Shown here in pieces: positions 1 to 8,196 of a DNA stretch of 64,000 nucleotides. The stretch spans positions 1 through 64,000 of the forward strand of contig NZ_JWMA01000069.1 in the NCBI RefSeq assembly GCF_000812465.1. Reading direction: 5' to 3'. This DNA is from Cupriavidus sp. IDO. Lineage in GTDB: Bacteria > Pseudomonadota > Gammaproteobacteria > Burkholderiales > Burkholderiaceae. The notes below the pieces were generated by a model that did no database searches, had not been told where the DNA came from, and worked only from the letters and a program-made list of their open reading frames with translations. How positions within the stretch are numbered: position 1 is the stretch's first letter; each line of letters starts with the position of its first letter. Made by a program: the position numbers and the translations under genes.

Positions 1-87
1 GCCCGCCACGGCGTCGCGCAGCAGCCGGCCAGCCGCGCGGGCGCGGCGGGTGGCGGTGCGGGACGAGGCTTGCGCGGGCGTCATCAT
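1..87 (-). CDS. N-terminal fragment of an unidentified open frame, cut by the window edge
   Basis: An open frame starts at the ATG at 85-87 (a second ATG follows at 82-84), 8 nt after the stop of the upstream lipoprotein gene, and runs off the window. The 29 visible residues are rich in Ala and Arg and match no family I recognise. They do not look like the start of GatB, although gatB often follows gatCA in relatives. It could be a short gene before gatB, or non-coding leader in an open frame. The call rests only on spacing and strand. Confidence 0.3.
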   Translation of the reverse strand, partial: MMTPAQASSRTATRRARAAGRLLRDAVAG

Positions 88-95
88 CCAATCCC

Positions 96-566
96 TCAGC
101 GGGTCTGGGCGCAGGCACCGCTGCCCGGTTCGAACATCACCGGCCAGGCTTGCTCGTAGATGCCCGGCGTGCAGCGCTGCTGGCAGTTGGCGTGCGCCAG
201 CGTGATGCGGCGCGGGTCCTGCCAGACCATCAGCTTGCAGCCGCTGCCGTCATTGGCGCGCAGCTCGATACTCGGCTTTTTCTGGACCTGCCGGAAGTCC
301 GCCAGGTTGAAGCTGCACGAGCCGCGCTTGCCGACCCACAGCTTCCACGACAGCTGCTGCACGCTGTTGTCCGACACGCGCAGCTGGGCATCTTCGCGGA
401 AGCCGTCTTCCTCGGTGCGGCGGCAGTCGCCGACCAGGTCGATGTCGCGGCTGGCGATCGGCGTGGGGCGGCCGCCAAGGCCACCGGGCAGCGGGATGCA
501 GCCGGCCAGCGCCGCAGCGAGCGCGGCTGCAGCCACCAGGCGGAAGGTGAGCGGGAGGCGGTTCAT
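96..566 (-). CDS. Small predicted lipoprotein in the gat operon
   Basis: This 156-residue protein starts with a typical lipoprotein signal: basic N-terminus (MNRLPLTFR), an Ala-rich core and the lipobox LAGC, so Cys22 should be lipidated. The mature part holds five further Cys (in GDCR, GSCSF, GCKL, NCQQRC), suggesting disulfides in the envelope. The start ATG (564-566) overlaps the gatA stop as ATGA, so translation is probably coupled. I do not recognise a family. Its place behind gatA is likely operon organisation and says little about function. Confidence 0.75.
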   Translation of the reverse strand: MNRLPLTFRLVAAAALAAALAGCIPLPGGLGGRPTPIASRDIDLVGDCRRTEEDGFREDAQLRVSDNSVQQLSWKLWVGKRGSCSFNLADFRQVQKKPSIELRANDGSGCKLMVWQDPRRITLAHANCQQRCTPGIYEQAWPVMFEPGSGACAQTR

Positions 567-2074
567 TTTGCCGGGCGGCGCAGGTGCCAGTCGGTCGCCT
601 GCTGGAACGCGTGGGCGGTCTGCAGCAGGCGCGCTTCGTCGAAGTAGTTGCCGATCAGCTGCAGGCCCACCGGCATGTTGCCCTCGCCAAAGCCGCAGGG
701 CACGCTCATGCCGGGCAGTCCGGCGAGGCTGGTCGACAGCGTGAAGATATCGGCCAGGTACATCTGCAGCGGGTCGGAGGTCTTCTCGCCCAGTTTCCAC
801 GCGACCGTCGGCGCCACTGGGCCCATGATCACGTCGCATTGCGCGAAGGCGCGCTGGAAGTCGTCGGCGATGATGCGGCGGATCTTCTGCGCCTGCAGGT
901 AGTAGGCGTCGTAATAGCCGTGCGACAGCACGTACGTGCCCACCAGGATGCGGCGCTTGACCTCGGGGCCGAAGCCTTCGGCGCGGCTCTTCTTGTACAT
1001 GTCGAGCAGGTCGCGGTACTCGGCCGCGCGGTGGCCGTAGCGCACGCCGTCAAAGCGCGACAGGTTGGACGAGGCCTCGGCGGGGGCGATCACGTAGTAC
1101 ACCGGGATCGACAGCTCGGTCTTGGGCAGCGACACCTCGACCAGCCTGGCGCCGAGCTTTTCATATTCGCCCAGCGCGGTGCGCACGGCCTGCTCGACGT
1201 CCGTCGACAGCCCGGCGCCGAAGTACTCGCGCGGCAGGCCGATGCGCAGGCCGGCCAGCGGCCTTTGTGCGCTGGCGCCACTGGTGCCGGCAAGCGGCTG
1301 GCCCAGGTAGCGGGTGAAATCCTCGTCCACCCCGCCTTGCGCGGGCGTGATGCTGGTGGAATCGCGCTCGTCGAAGCCGGCCATGGCGTTGAGCAGCAGT
1401 GCGCAGTCTTCGGCGGTGTGGGCCATCGGGCCGGCCTGGTCCAGCGACGAGGCGAAGGCGATCATGCCGTAGCGCGACACGCGGCCGTAGGTCGGCTTGA
1501 TGCCGGTGATGCCCGAGAACGACGACGGCTGGCGGATCGAGCCGCCGGTGTCGGTGCCGGTGGCGGCCGGCGCCAGGCCGGCGGCCACGGCCGCGGCCGA
1601 GCCGCCCGACGAGCCGCCGGGCACGCGCGTGGTGTCCCACGGGTTCTGCACCGGGCCGAAGTGCGAGTTCTCGTTGGACGAGCCCATCGCGAATTCGTCC
1701 ATATTGGTCTTGCCCAGCGTGACCATGCCGGCCGCGCCCATGCGCTCGACCACGGTGGCGTCGAACGGGCTTTCATAGTTGGCGAGCATCTTCGAGCCGG
1801 CCGTGGAGCGCCAGCCGCGCGTGACGAAAACGTCCTTGTGTGCGATGGGCACGCCGGTCAGCAGCGTGGCTTCGCCGCGGGCGCGGCGCTCGTCGGCGGC
1901 GCGGGCCTGAGCGAGCGAGCGGTCGGCGTCGACGTGGACGAAGGCGTTCAGGGCACCGGCCCGCCCGATGCGGGCGAGATACTCGCGCGCGAGTTCCTCG
2001 GCGGAAACGGAGCGCGCCGCCAGGGCATCGGCGAGCTGGCGCAGGGAAGTCACGGAATCAGCGGAAAAGGGCAT
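563..2074 (-). CDS. gatA: Glutamyl/aspartyl-tRNA amidotransferase subunit A
   Basis: GatA is the glutaminase subunit of the GatCAB complex, which converts Glu-tRNA(Gln) and Asp-tRNA(Asn) to the amidated forms in the cytoplasm. The 503-residue protein has full family length and shows the amidase-signature triad: Lys80 (in PIAHKD), cis-Ser155 (in PGGSSGGS) and nucleophile Ser179 (in GTDTGGSIR). It lies 78 nt downstream of gatC and overlaps the following lipoprotein gene by 4 nt. GatB is not visible and may lie beyond the window edge. Confidence 0.97.
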   Translation of the reverse strand: MPFSADSVTSLRQLADALAARSVSAEELAREYLARIGRAGALNAFVHVDADRSLAQARAADERRARGEATLLTGVPIAHKDVFVTRGWRSTAGSKMLANYESPFDATVVERMGAAGMVTLGKTNMDEFAMGSSNENSHFGPVQNPWDTTRVPGGSSGGSAAAVAAGLAPAATGTDTGGSIRQPSSFSGITGIKPTYGRVSRYGMIAFASSLDQAGPMAHTAEDCALLLNAMAGFDERDSTSITPAQGGVDEDFTRYLGQPLAGTSGASAQRPLAGLRIGLPREYFGAGLSTDVEQAVRTALGEYEKLGARLVEVSLPKTELSIPVYYVIAPAEASSNLSRFDGVRYGHRAAEYRDLLDMYKKSRAEGFGPEVKRRILVGTYVLSHGYYDAYYLQAQKIRRIIADDFQRAFAQCDVIMGPVAPTVAWKLGEKTSDPLQMYLADIFTLSTSLAGLPGMSVPCGFGEGNMPVGLQLIGNYFDEARLLQTAHAFQQATDWHLRRPAK

Positions 2075-2152
2075 GACAGTCGGAAGGCATCAGGGTGGCG
2101 TGCGTCGGTGCGGACCCGGCGGCAGTGGCGGCAGCGGGGGCGATGGCGGTCA

Positions 2153-2452
2153 TTACTCGATGACCTTGGGCACGAGGTAGAGGCCGTTCTCGGTGGACGG
2201 GGCGGGGCGCTGGTAGTCCTCGCGCCGGTCGGATTCGGTCACGACGTCGTCGCGCAGGCGCTGGGCCATGTCGCGCACGGCCGACAGCGGGTGCGCCAGC
2301 GGCGTGATGCCGGTGGTGTCTACCGCTTGCATCTGCTCGACCAGCGAGAAGAAATTGTTGAGCTGCGCGAGCGTCTGCGCGGCCTCGGCATCGCTGGTTT
2401 CGATGCGGGCCAGGTGCGCGATGCGCTTGACGTCGGAAAGGTCGAGGGCCAT
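2153..2452 (-). CDS. gatC: Glutamyl/aspartyl-tRNA amidotransferase subunit C
   Basis: GatC is the small subunit that wraps around and stabilises GatA in the GatCAB amidotransferase. The 99-residue protein has the usual size and family landmarks: the N-terminal MALDLSDVKRIAHLARIE helix, a middle LAQLNNFFSLVEQMQ helix, the TTGITPLAHP segment and a C-terminal NGLYLVPKVIE. It is the first gene of the minus-strand gat operon. A consensus TATAAT box lies about 165 nt upstream. Confidence 0.95.
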   Translation of the reverse strand: MALDLSDVKRIAHLARIETSDAEAAQTLAQLNNFFSLVEQMQAVDTTGITPLAHPLSAVRDMAQRLRDDVVTESDRREDYQRPAPSTENGLYLVPKVIE

Positions 2453-2617
2453 GGCTTGGGTTCGGGTGCGTTCTGGTGCGAAAAGTGCGCGCTTGCGGCA
2501 GCCGCCGCCGGCTCATGCGGCGGGTGCGTCGCGCGTGCCGGGCGGGCGCCGGAGGAGCGCCCCGGGGTCATCGGAATTGCAGGTTTTTTCAGGCTCAATA
2601 CGCCGGAATCAGCGGGA

Positions 2618-2623
2618 ATTATA
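2618..2623 (-). promoter_or_regulatory. Candidate -10 box of the gatCA promoter
   Basis: On the minus strand this hexamer reads TATAAT, a perfect sigma-70 -10 box in an otherwise GC-rich region. I see no good -35 box at normal spacing. Transcription would start near 2611, giving a leader of about 160 nt before gatC. Confidence 0.5.
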
Positions 2624-2792
2624 AGGTATCATTGCGTGCTCCCGACCGTTGGCAACGTCTTCGCCACATGGGCGCCTGACCACTTTGTCCAGGCGTCCGC
2701 TCGGTGAAGTTGTCGTCACTACGGCGGTTGCCGTCCCAGTTTGCCCGGCAGGGCAGCGGGATGTGTGCAAGCAGGAATCGCCTGGGTCCTCT

Positions 2793-2888
2793 GATTAGAC
2801 CTCCCGCGGCATTGCCGGACATGTCCCGTCATGTCCCGTACATGTCCGATAAGCAACTTTCTCGCGAACTTTTCCGCGAGGTCTAATC
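2793..2888. repeat. 11-bp inverted repeat enclosing three CATGTCC repeats, gatC-mreB gap
   Basis: GATTAGACCTC (2793-2803) and its exact reverse complement GAGGTCTAATC (2878-2888) bracket 74 bp. Inside are three copies of a CATGTCC unit starting at 2820, 2830 and 2841, so 10 and 11 bp apart. The first forms the palindrome GGACATGTCC (2817-2826). A small hairpin, CTCGCG (2861-2866) with CGCGAG (2875-2880), overlaps the right arm. Repeats on one helical face suggest a multi-site operator for the mre or gat promoter, but I do not recognise the binding protein. Confidence 0.6.
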
Positions 2889-3091
2889 AAAGGTTCCCGT
2901 AGGGCCGGTGCGCACGTCGCGCCGGTTGCGGCTGGCCGACCCCCATCCCCGGGCCAGGGCGATGGGCGGAGGGCCGCCGAGCGCCCCGGGAAACCGTGAA
3001 CCATTACCCACACAAACGCATTTCGTGGCCGGGCCGCCCGCGGCGCCGGCCGCTTCGCATACTCGCGAACCAACAGAAAACAGGATTCCTG
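2889..3091. other. Leader region upstream of mreB, no gene seen
   Basis: About 200 bases between the inverted repeat and the mreB start. Short open frames exist but none has a convincing ribosome site or family similarity. It probably forms the mreB mRNA leader and part of its promoter region. Confidence 0.5.
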
Positions 3092-4135
3092 ATGTTCGGA
3101 TTTCTCCGCAGCTACTTCTCCAACGACCTCGCGATCGACCTGGGCACCGCCAACACCCTGATCTATATGCGCGACAAGGGCATCGTCCTGGACGAGCCTT
3201 CGGTGGTGGCGATTCGCCAGGAAGGCGGTCCCAACGCCAAGAAGACCATCCAGGCGGTGGGCAAGGAAGCCAAGCAGATGCTGGGCAAGGTGCCCGGGAA
3301 TATAGAAGCCATTCGTCCGATGAAGGACGGCGTGATCGCCGACTTCACCGTGACCGAGCAGATGCTCAAGCAATTCATCAAGATGGTGCACGACACGAAG
3401 CTGCTGCGTCCGAGCCCGCGCATCATCATCTGCGTGCCGTGCGGCTCGACCCAGGTCGAGCGCCGCGCCATCCGCGAATCGGCGCTGGGCGCCGGCGCCA
3501 GCCAGGTGTACCTGATCGAGGAGCCGATGTCGGCCGCGATCGGCGCCGGCCTGCCGGTCTCGGAGCCGTCGGGCTCGATGGTGGTGGACATCGGCGGCGG
3601 CACCACCGAGGTGGGCATCATCTCGCTGGGCGGCATGGTCTACAAGGGGTCGGTGCGCGTCGGCGGCGACAAGTTCGACGAAGCCATCGTCAACTACATC
3701 CGCCGCAACTACGGCATGCTGATCGGCGAGCAGACCGCCGAAGCCATCAAGAAGGAAATCGGCTCGGCCTTCCCGGGTTCCGAAGTCCGTGAAATGGAAG
3801 TCAAGGGCCGCAACCTGTCCGAGGGCATTCCGCGTGCCTTCACGGTGTCGTCCAACGAAATCCTCGAAGCCCTGACCGATCCGCTCAACCAGATCGTGTC
3901 GGCGGTGAAGATCGCGCTGGAACAGACCCCGCCGGAACTGGGCGCGGACATCGCCGAGCGCGGCATGATGCTGACCGGCGGCGGTGCGCTGCTGCGCGAC
4001 CTGGACCGCCTGCTGGCCGAGGAAACCGGCCTGCCGGTGCTGGTCGCCGAAGACCCGCTGACCTGCGTGGTGCGCGGCTCCGGCATGGCGCTGGAACGCA
4101 TGGACAAGCTCGGCAGCATCTTCTCTTACGAGTAA
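3092..4135 (+). CDS. mreB: Rod shape-determining actin homologue MreB
   Basis: MreB polymerises into membrane-associated filaments that position the elongation-phase cell-wall machinery. The 347-residue protein has the family's standard length. It begins MFGFLRSYFSNDLAIDLGTANT with the phosphate-1 loop of the actin fold, has the phosphate-2 loop VVDIGGGTTEVGII, and the adenosine-region motif LTGGGALL. The ATG at 3092 is chosen because this N-terminus is conserved; the frame stays open upstream to 2996 but that extension is not family-like. It is the first gene of mreBCD-mrdA-rodA and is followed by a 175-nt gap before mreC. Confidence 0.98.
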   Translation: MFGFLRSYFSNDLAIDLGTANTLIYMRDKGIVLDEPSVVAIRQEGGPNAKKTIQAVGKEAKQMLGKVPGNIEAIRPMKDGVIADFTVTEQMLKQFIKMVHDTKLLRPSPRIIICVPCGSTQVERRAIRESALGAGASQVYLIEEPMSAAIGAGLPVSEPSGSMVVDIGGGTTEVGIISLGGMVYKGSVRVGGDKFDEAIVNYIRRNYGMLIGEQTAEAIKKEIGSAFPGSEVREMEVKGRNLSEGIPRAFTVSSNEILEALTDPLNQIVSAVKIALEQTPPELGADIAERGMMLTGGGALLRDLDRLLAEETGLPVLVAEDPLTCVVRGSGMALERMDKLGSIFSYE

Positions 4136-4210
4136 AGCAGAAGGACTGCACGTGGCAATGCGCGGCCAGCCGGATCGAGCGATCAGGGCGGGGGCGCATC
4201 GCTCCAACCG

Positions 4211-4227
4211 TGGGGGGCTTCCCCCCA
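4211..4227 (+). repeat. Hairpin in the mreB-mreC gap
   Basis: TGGGGGG (4211-4217) and CCCCCCA (4221-4227) form a perfect 7-bp stem with a CTT loop. No T-run follows, so it is not a standard intrinsic terminator. It could slow transcription or protect the mreB transcript and so lower mreC relative to mreB. Confidence 0.45.
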
Positions 4228-4310
4228 TCCCACTCGCCGCCCTGACGTGTCGCACGCCCCGCGCATGCATCACACGGGGCGGCGGGCTGTTTCCGCCTGC
4301 GCCCGGGTAA

Positions 4311-5276
4311 ATGGATTACTCCCCACCGCCGCTCTTCAAGCAAGGGACTTCGGCTGTCGCTCGCCTGGTCATGTATGTGGCCGTTGCGCTGGCGCTGCTG
4401 ATCGTCGACGCCCGTTTCGATGCGCTGCGCACGGTGCGGCAGGTTGCCGCCACGGTGCTGATGCCGGTCGAACGCGTCGTGCTGGTGCCGCGCGACGCCG
4501 TGCGCACCCTGTTCGACTACGCGCAGTCGTCGGCCATGCTCGCCACCGAGAACCGCGACCTGCGCCGCGGCGCGGTGCAGCAGGCCGAAGCCTCGGTGCG
4601 CCAGGCGCAGCTCGAGGCCGAGAACAACCAGCTGCGCAAGCTGCTGGGCCTGGTGCAGCAATCGGCCACGCCGGTGACGACCGCCGAGATCCTGTATGAC
4701 GCCCGCGACCCGTACAGCCAGCGCATCGTGATCGACAAGGGCAGCCAGCAAGGGCTGCGCGCCGGCTATCCGGTGATCGACGAGCGTGGCGTGGTGGGCC
4801 AGGTGACGCGCGTGTCGCCGTTCCAGTCCGAAGTGACGCTGCTGACCGACAAGGACCAGGCGATTCCCGTGCAGGTGGTGCGCAACGGCCTGCGCAGCGT
4901 GGCCTTCGGCGGCGCGCGCGCCGGCCAGCTCGACCTGCGCTTCATGGCCGCCGCGGCCGACCTGCAGCAGGGTGACCTGCTGGTGACGTCGGGCCTCGAC
5001 GGCACCTATCCGCCGGGCCTGCCGGTGGCAAAGATCGTGCAGATCGACCGCAAGGCCGATACGGCGTTCTCGCGCGTCTACTGCGAGCCCGTGGCGGGCG
5101 TGCGCTCGCACCGGCAGTTGCTGGTGGTGCGCTATGACGCCGCTATGCCGGCCCGCATGCCGGTCGACGAGAAGGCCGAGGCGCCGGTCAGGGGTGCCAG
5201 GTCGGCCGCTGCCCGGGCCGCCGCGGCGAGTGCGGCCGCGGCCAAGGCCCCTGCCGCCAAGGAGGCGCAAGAGTGA
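4311..5276 (+). CDS. mreC: Rod shape-determining protein MreC
   Basis: MreC is a bitopic inner-membrane protein whose periplasmic part links MreB filaments to PBP2 and RodA. The 321-residue protein shows an N-terminal membrane segment (about residues 17-32), a coiled coil rich in Glu, Gln and Ala (about 75-115) and the two beta domains (about 120-275) with family motifs such as YSQRIVIDKGSQQGL and VVGQVTRV. The C-terminal tail is an Ala-rich low-complexity stretch. Its stop overlaps the GTG start of mreD by 4 nt. Confidence 0.96.
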   Translation: MDYSPPPLFKQGTSAVARLVMYVAVALALLIVDARFDALRTVRQVAATVLMPVERVVLVPRDAVRTLFDYAQSSAMLATENRDLRRGAVQQAEASVRQAQLEAENNQLRKLLGLVQQSATPVTTAEILYDARDPYSQRIVIDKGSQQGLRAGYPVIDERGVVGQVTRVSPFQSEVTLLTDKDQAIPVQVVRNGLRSVAFGGARAGQLDLRFMAAAADLQQGDLLVTSGLDGTYPPGLPVAKIVQIDRKADTAFSRVYCEPVAGVRSHRQLLVVRYDAAMPARMPVDEKAEAPVRGARSAAARAAAASAAAAKAPAAKEAQE

Positions 5277-5785
5277 CCAATCCCCAATACCTGCTGCGGC
5301 CGGTCAATCCTGCCTTTATCGCGCTCAGCTTCGTGCTGGCCTTCCTGTTCAACCTGATGCCCTGGGGCACCACGCTGTGGGTGCCCGACATGGTGGCACT
5401 GGTGCTGGTGTTCTGGAACATCCACCAGCCGCGCAAGGTGGGCATGGGCGTGGCGTTTGCGCTGGGCCTGCTGATGGACGTGCACGATGCGCGCCTGCTG
5501 GGCGAGCATGCCATGGCCTACACGCTGCTGGCCTACTTTGCCATCACCATCCATCGCCGCGTGCTGTGGTTCACGGTCTACACGCAGGCGCTGCACGTGC
5601 TGCCGCTGCTGTTCGTGGCGCACGCGGTGCCGGTGGTGATCCGCCTGGCCATGGGCGCGCCGCTGCCAGGCTGGCCGCTGCTGCTGGCGCCGGGCATCGA
5701 AGCGCTGCTGTGGCCGATGGCGACCAGCCTGCTGCTGGCGCCGCAACGCCGTTCGGTCGATGTGGACGAGACCCGTCCCATCTGA
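5273..5785 (+). CDS. mreD: Rod shape-determining protein MreD
   Basis: MreD is a small polytopic membrane component of the elongasome. The 170-residue protein has about five hydrophobic segments and the conserved GLLMDVHDARLLGEHA loop typical of MreD. It starts at GTG (5273-5275) inside the mreC stop (GTGA overlap), preceded by an AAGGAGG-like stretch at about 5259-5265. It sits 60 nt before mrdA. Confidence 0.93.
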   Translation: MTNPQYLLRPVNPAFIALSFVLAFLFNLMPWGTTLWVPDMVALVLVFWNIHQPRKVGMGVAFALGLLMDVHDARLLGEHAMAYTLLAYFAITIHRRVLWFTVYTQALHVLPLLFVAHAVPVVIRLAMGAPLPGWPLLLAPGIEALLWPMATSLLLAPQRRSVDVDETRPI

Positions 5786-5845
5786 CGCCGCCGAGCGCCT
5801 CCCTTTGCTTCCCTTGTTGCATACCTGTCCGGGCCCCGCAGTACC

Positions 5846-8185
5846 ATGACCGAAATCCGCAACGTCGAACTGGAAATCGGCCGCTTCCGCATCCGCGTGG
5901 CGGCTGCGGCGCTGTTTACGGTGATCTGCTTCGGCCTGCTGTTCTCGCGCTTCCTGTGGCTGCAGTGGTACAAGCATGACCAGTACTCGGCCAAGGCCGA
6001 GGACAACCGCATCTCGGTGGCGCCGATCGAGCCCAACCGCGGCATCATCATGGACCGCAACGGGATCGTGCTGGCGCGCAACTATTCGGCCTACACGCTG
6101 GAAATCACGCCGTCCAAGCTGACCGATACGCTCGACAACACCATCGAGGGCCTGGCCGCGCTGGTGGATATCCAGCCGCGCGACCGCCGCCGCTTCAAGC
6201 GCCTGCTGGAGGAGTCGCGCAGCTTCGAGAGCCTGCCGATACGCAGCCAGCTCACCGACGAAGAGGTGGCGCGGTTCTCTGCGCAGCGGTTCCGCTTCCC
6301 CGGCGTGGACGTGCGTGCGCGCCTGTTCCGGCAATACCCGATGGGCGAGTCGGCCTCGCACGTGATCGGCTACCTGGGCCGCATCTCGCAGCGCGACCAG
6401 GAGCGCATCGAGGCCATGGACGAGGCCAACGATGCCGAAGGCGTCAAGTACGATCCGCGCAAGGACGCCGACAACTACAAGGGCACCAACTACATCGGCA
6501 AGATCGGCCTGGAGCAGAGCTACGAGGCCGAGCTGCACGGCCTGACCGGCTTCGAGGAAGTGGAGGTGAGCGCGGGCGGGCGGCCCATCCGCACGCTGTC
6601 GACCTCGCCCGCCACGCCCGGCAACAACCTGATCCTGTCGCTCGACATCCGCCTGCAGCAGCTGGCCGAGGAACTGTTCGGCGACCGCCGCGGCGCGCTG
6701 GTGGCGATCGAGCCGGCCACGGGCGACATCCTGGCCTTCGTCTCCAAGCCGACCTTCGACCCGAACCTGTTCGTCGAAGGCATCGACTCCAACACCTGGG
6801 GCGAGCTCAACAACTCGCCCGACAAGCCGCTGCTGAACCGTCCGCTGCGCGGCACCTACCCGCCGGGGTCGACCTACAAGCCGTTCATGGCGCTGGCGGC
6901 GCTCACCACCGGCAAGCGCACCGCGGCCTGGGGCATGCACGATCCGGGCTTCTTCACGCTCGGCAACCACACCTTCCGCGACGACAAGCCGGGTGGCCAC
7001 GGATGGGTCGACATGCAGGCGTCGATCGTGCAGTCGTGCGACACGTACTACTACTCGCTGGCGCGCGACATGGGCGTCAACGCCATTCACGACTTCATGA
7101 AGCCGCTGGGCTTCGGCCAGATCACCGGTATCGATATCGAGGGCGAAAGCCGCGGCATCCTGCCGTCGACCGAATGGAAGCGCAAGACCTACCGCAAGCC
7201 CGAGCAGCAGAAGTGGTATGACGGCGAAACCATCTCGCTGGGCATCGGCCAGGGCTACAACAGCTTCACCATCCTGCAGCTCGCCAACGCCATCTCGATC
7301 ATTGTCAACAACGGCGCGGCGATGAAGCCTCACCTGGTGAAGGCCGTCGAGGACTCGGTCAGCCGCAAGCGCGCGCTGACCGTGCCCAAGGAAAGCTATC
7401 GCATCCCGCTCAAGCAGGCCGATATCGACGTGATCAAGCGTGCCATGGTGGCAGTGACGCACTCCGGCACCGCCGCGCGCGCGTTCGCCGGCGCCGCCTA
7501 CGAGTCGGCCGGCAAGACCGGTACGGCGCAGACCTACACGATGGGCAAGAACGAGAAGTACAACCACCATGCGCTGGACGAGCGCAAGCGCGACCACTCG
7601 CTCTACACCGCATTCGCGCCGGCGGACAATCCCAAGATCGCGCTGGCGCTGATCGTCGAGAACGCCGGCTTTGGCGCCGCAGTGGCGGCGCCGATCGCGC
7701 GCAAGGTGATGGATTACTACCTGCTGGGCAAGTGGCCGGCGGAGCTGGAGGCATCGGCACCGCCCGAGTCCGAGCGCGTTGCCGGCCGCGCGCCGGTGGA
7801 TACGCCGAGCGTCTTCACCACCGGCCAGACCGCGAGCATCGCCAGTGCAACGGTGATGTCGAGCGGCGGAGCGCCGGCCGGTGCCAGCGCCGTGGCCGCC
7901 AGCGCCGTTGCCGCCAGCGCGGCGGCGGTGAGCGCCGTGCCTGCGTCGGCGGCTCATGCGGCAGCCTCCGATGCGAAGGCGCCCGCGCTTGATCCCGCCG
8001 CCATCGCGCCGGCATCCGCCGTGCAGACGCTGGACGAGCGCATGCTGCAGGCGCTGGGCCACAGCAAGCCGCTGGCGCCCGCACCTGCGCCGGCCTCCGC
8101 ACCGGCGGCCAAGGCGCCCGCGCCCAAACCACGCGTCAAGCCCGTCGCCGCCAGTCCGGCGGCCGGTGCCGACGTCACACGCTGA
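5846..8185 (+). CDS. mrdA: Penicillin-binding protein 2 (elongation transpeptidase)
   Basis: PBP2 crosslinks peptidoglycan during side-wall growth together with RodA. The protein has one N-terminal membrane segment (about residues 25-47), the PBP dimerisation domain (about 60-260) and a transpeptidase domain with Ser342 of STYK, the SCD triad motif at 397-399 and KTGTA at 557-561. It is 779 residues long; the E. coli protein has 633. The extra length is a low-complexity Ala/Pro/Ser tail from about residue 655, with VAAS-like and APAPA-like runs, predicted periplasmic. It is 11 nt upstream of rodA. Confidence 0.96.
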   Translation: MTEIRNVELEIGRFRIRVAAAALFTVICFGLLFSRFLWLQWYKHDQYSAKAEDNRISVAPIEPNRGIIMDRNGIVLARNYSAYTLEITPSKLTDTLDNTIEGLAALVDIQPRDRRRFKRLLEESRSFESLPIRSQLTDEEVARFSAQRFRFPGVDVRARLFRQYPMGESASHVIGYLGRISQRDQERIEAMDEANDAEGVKYDPRKDADNYKGTNYIGKIGLEQSYEAELHGLTGFEEVEVSAGGRPIRTLSTSPATPGNNLILSLDIRLQQLAEELFGDRRGALVAIEPATGDILAFVSKPTFDPNLFVEGIDSNTWGELNNSPDKPLLNRPLRGTYPPGSTYKPFMALAALTTGKRTAAWGMHDPGFFTLGNHTFRDDKPGGHGWVDMQASIVQSCDTYYYSLARDMGVNAIHDFMKPLGFGQITGIDIEGESRGILPSTEWKRKTYRKPEQQKWYDGETISLGIGQGYNSFTILQLANAISIIVNNGAAMKPHLVKAVEDSVSRKRALTVPKESYRIPLKQADIDVIKRAMVAVTHSGTAARAFAGAAYESAGKTGTAQTYTMGKNEKYNHHALDERKRDHSLYTAFAPADNPKIALALIVENAGFGAAVAAPIARKVMDYYLLGKWPAELEASAPPESERVAGRAPVDTPSVFTTGQTASIASATVMSSGGAPAGASAVAASAVAASAAAVSAVPASAAHAAASDAKAPALDPAAIAPASAVQTLDERMLQALGHSKPLAPAPAPASAPAAKAPAPKPRVKPVAASPAAGADVTR

Positions 8186-8196
8186 AGGAGACGCGC

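Noticed and set aside
584..2707. Long open frame on the plus strand opposite gatA and gatC
   Set aside because: It lies antisense to genes with clear catalytic motifs, has no family resemblance, and is the usual shadow frame of GC-rich codon use.
7860..8160. Short tandem repeats in the mrdA 3' end as a CRISPR-like array
   Set aside because: They are imperfect in-frame Ala/Pro codon repeats with no regular spacers.
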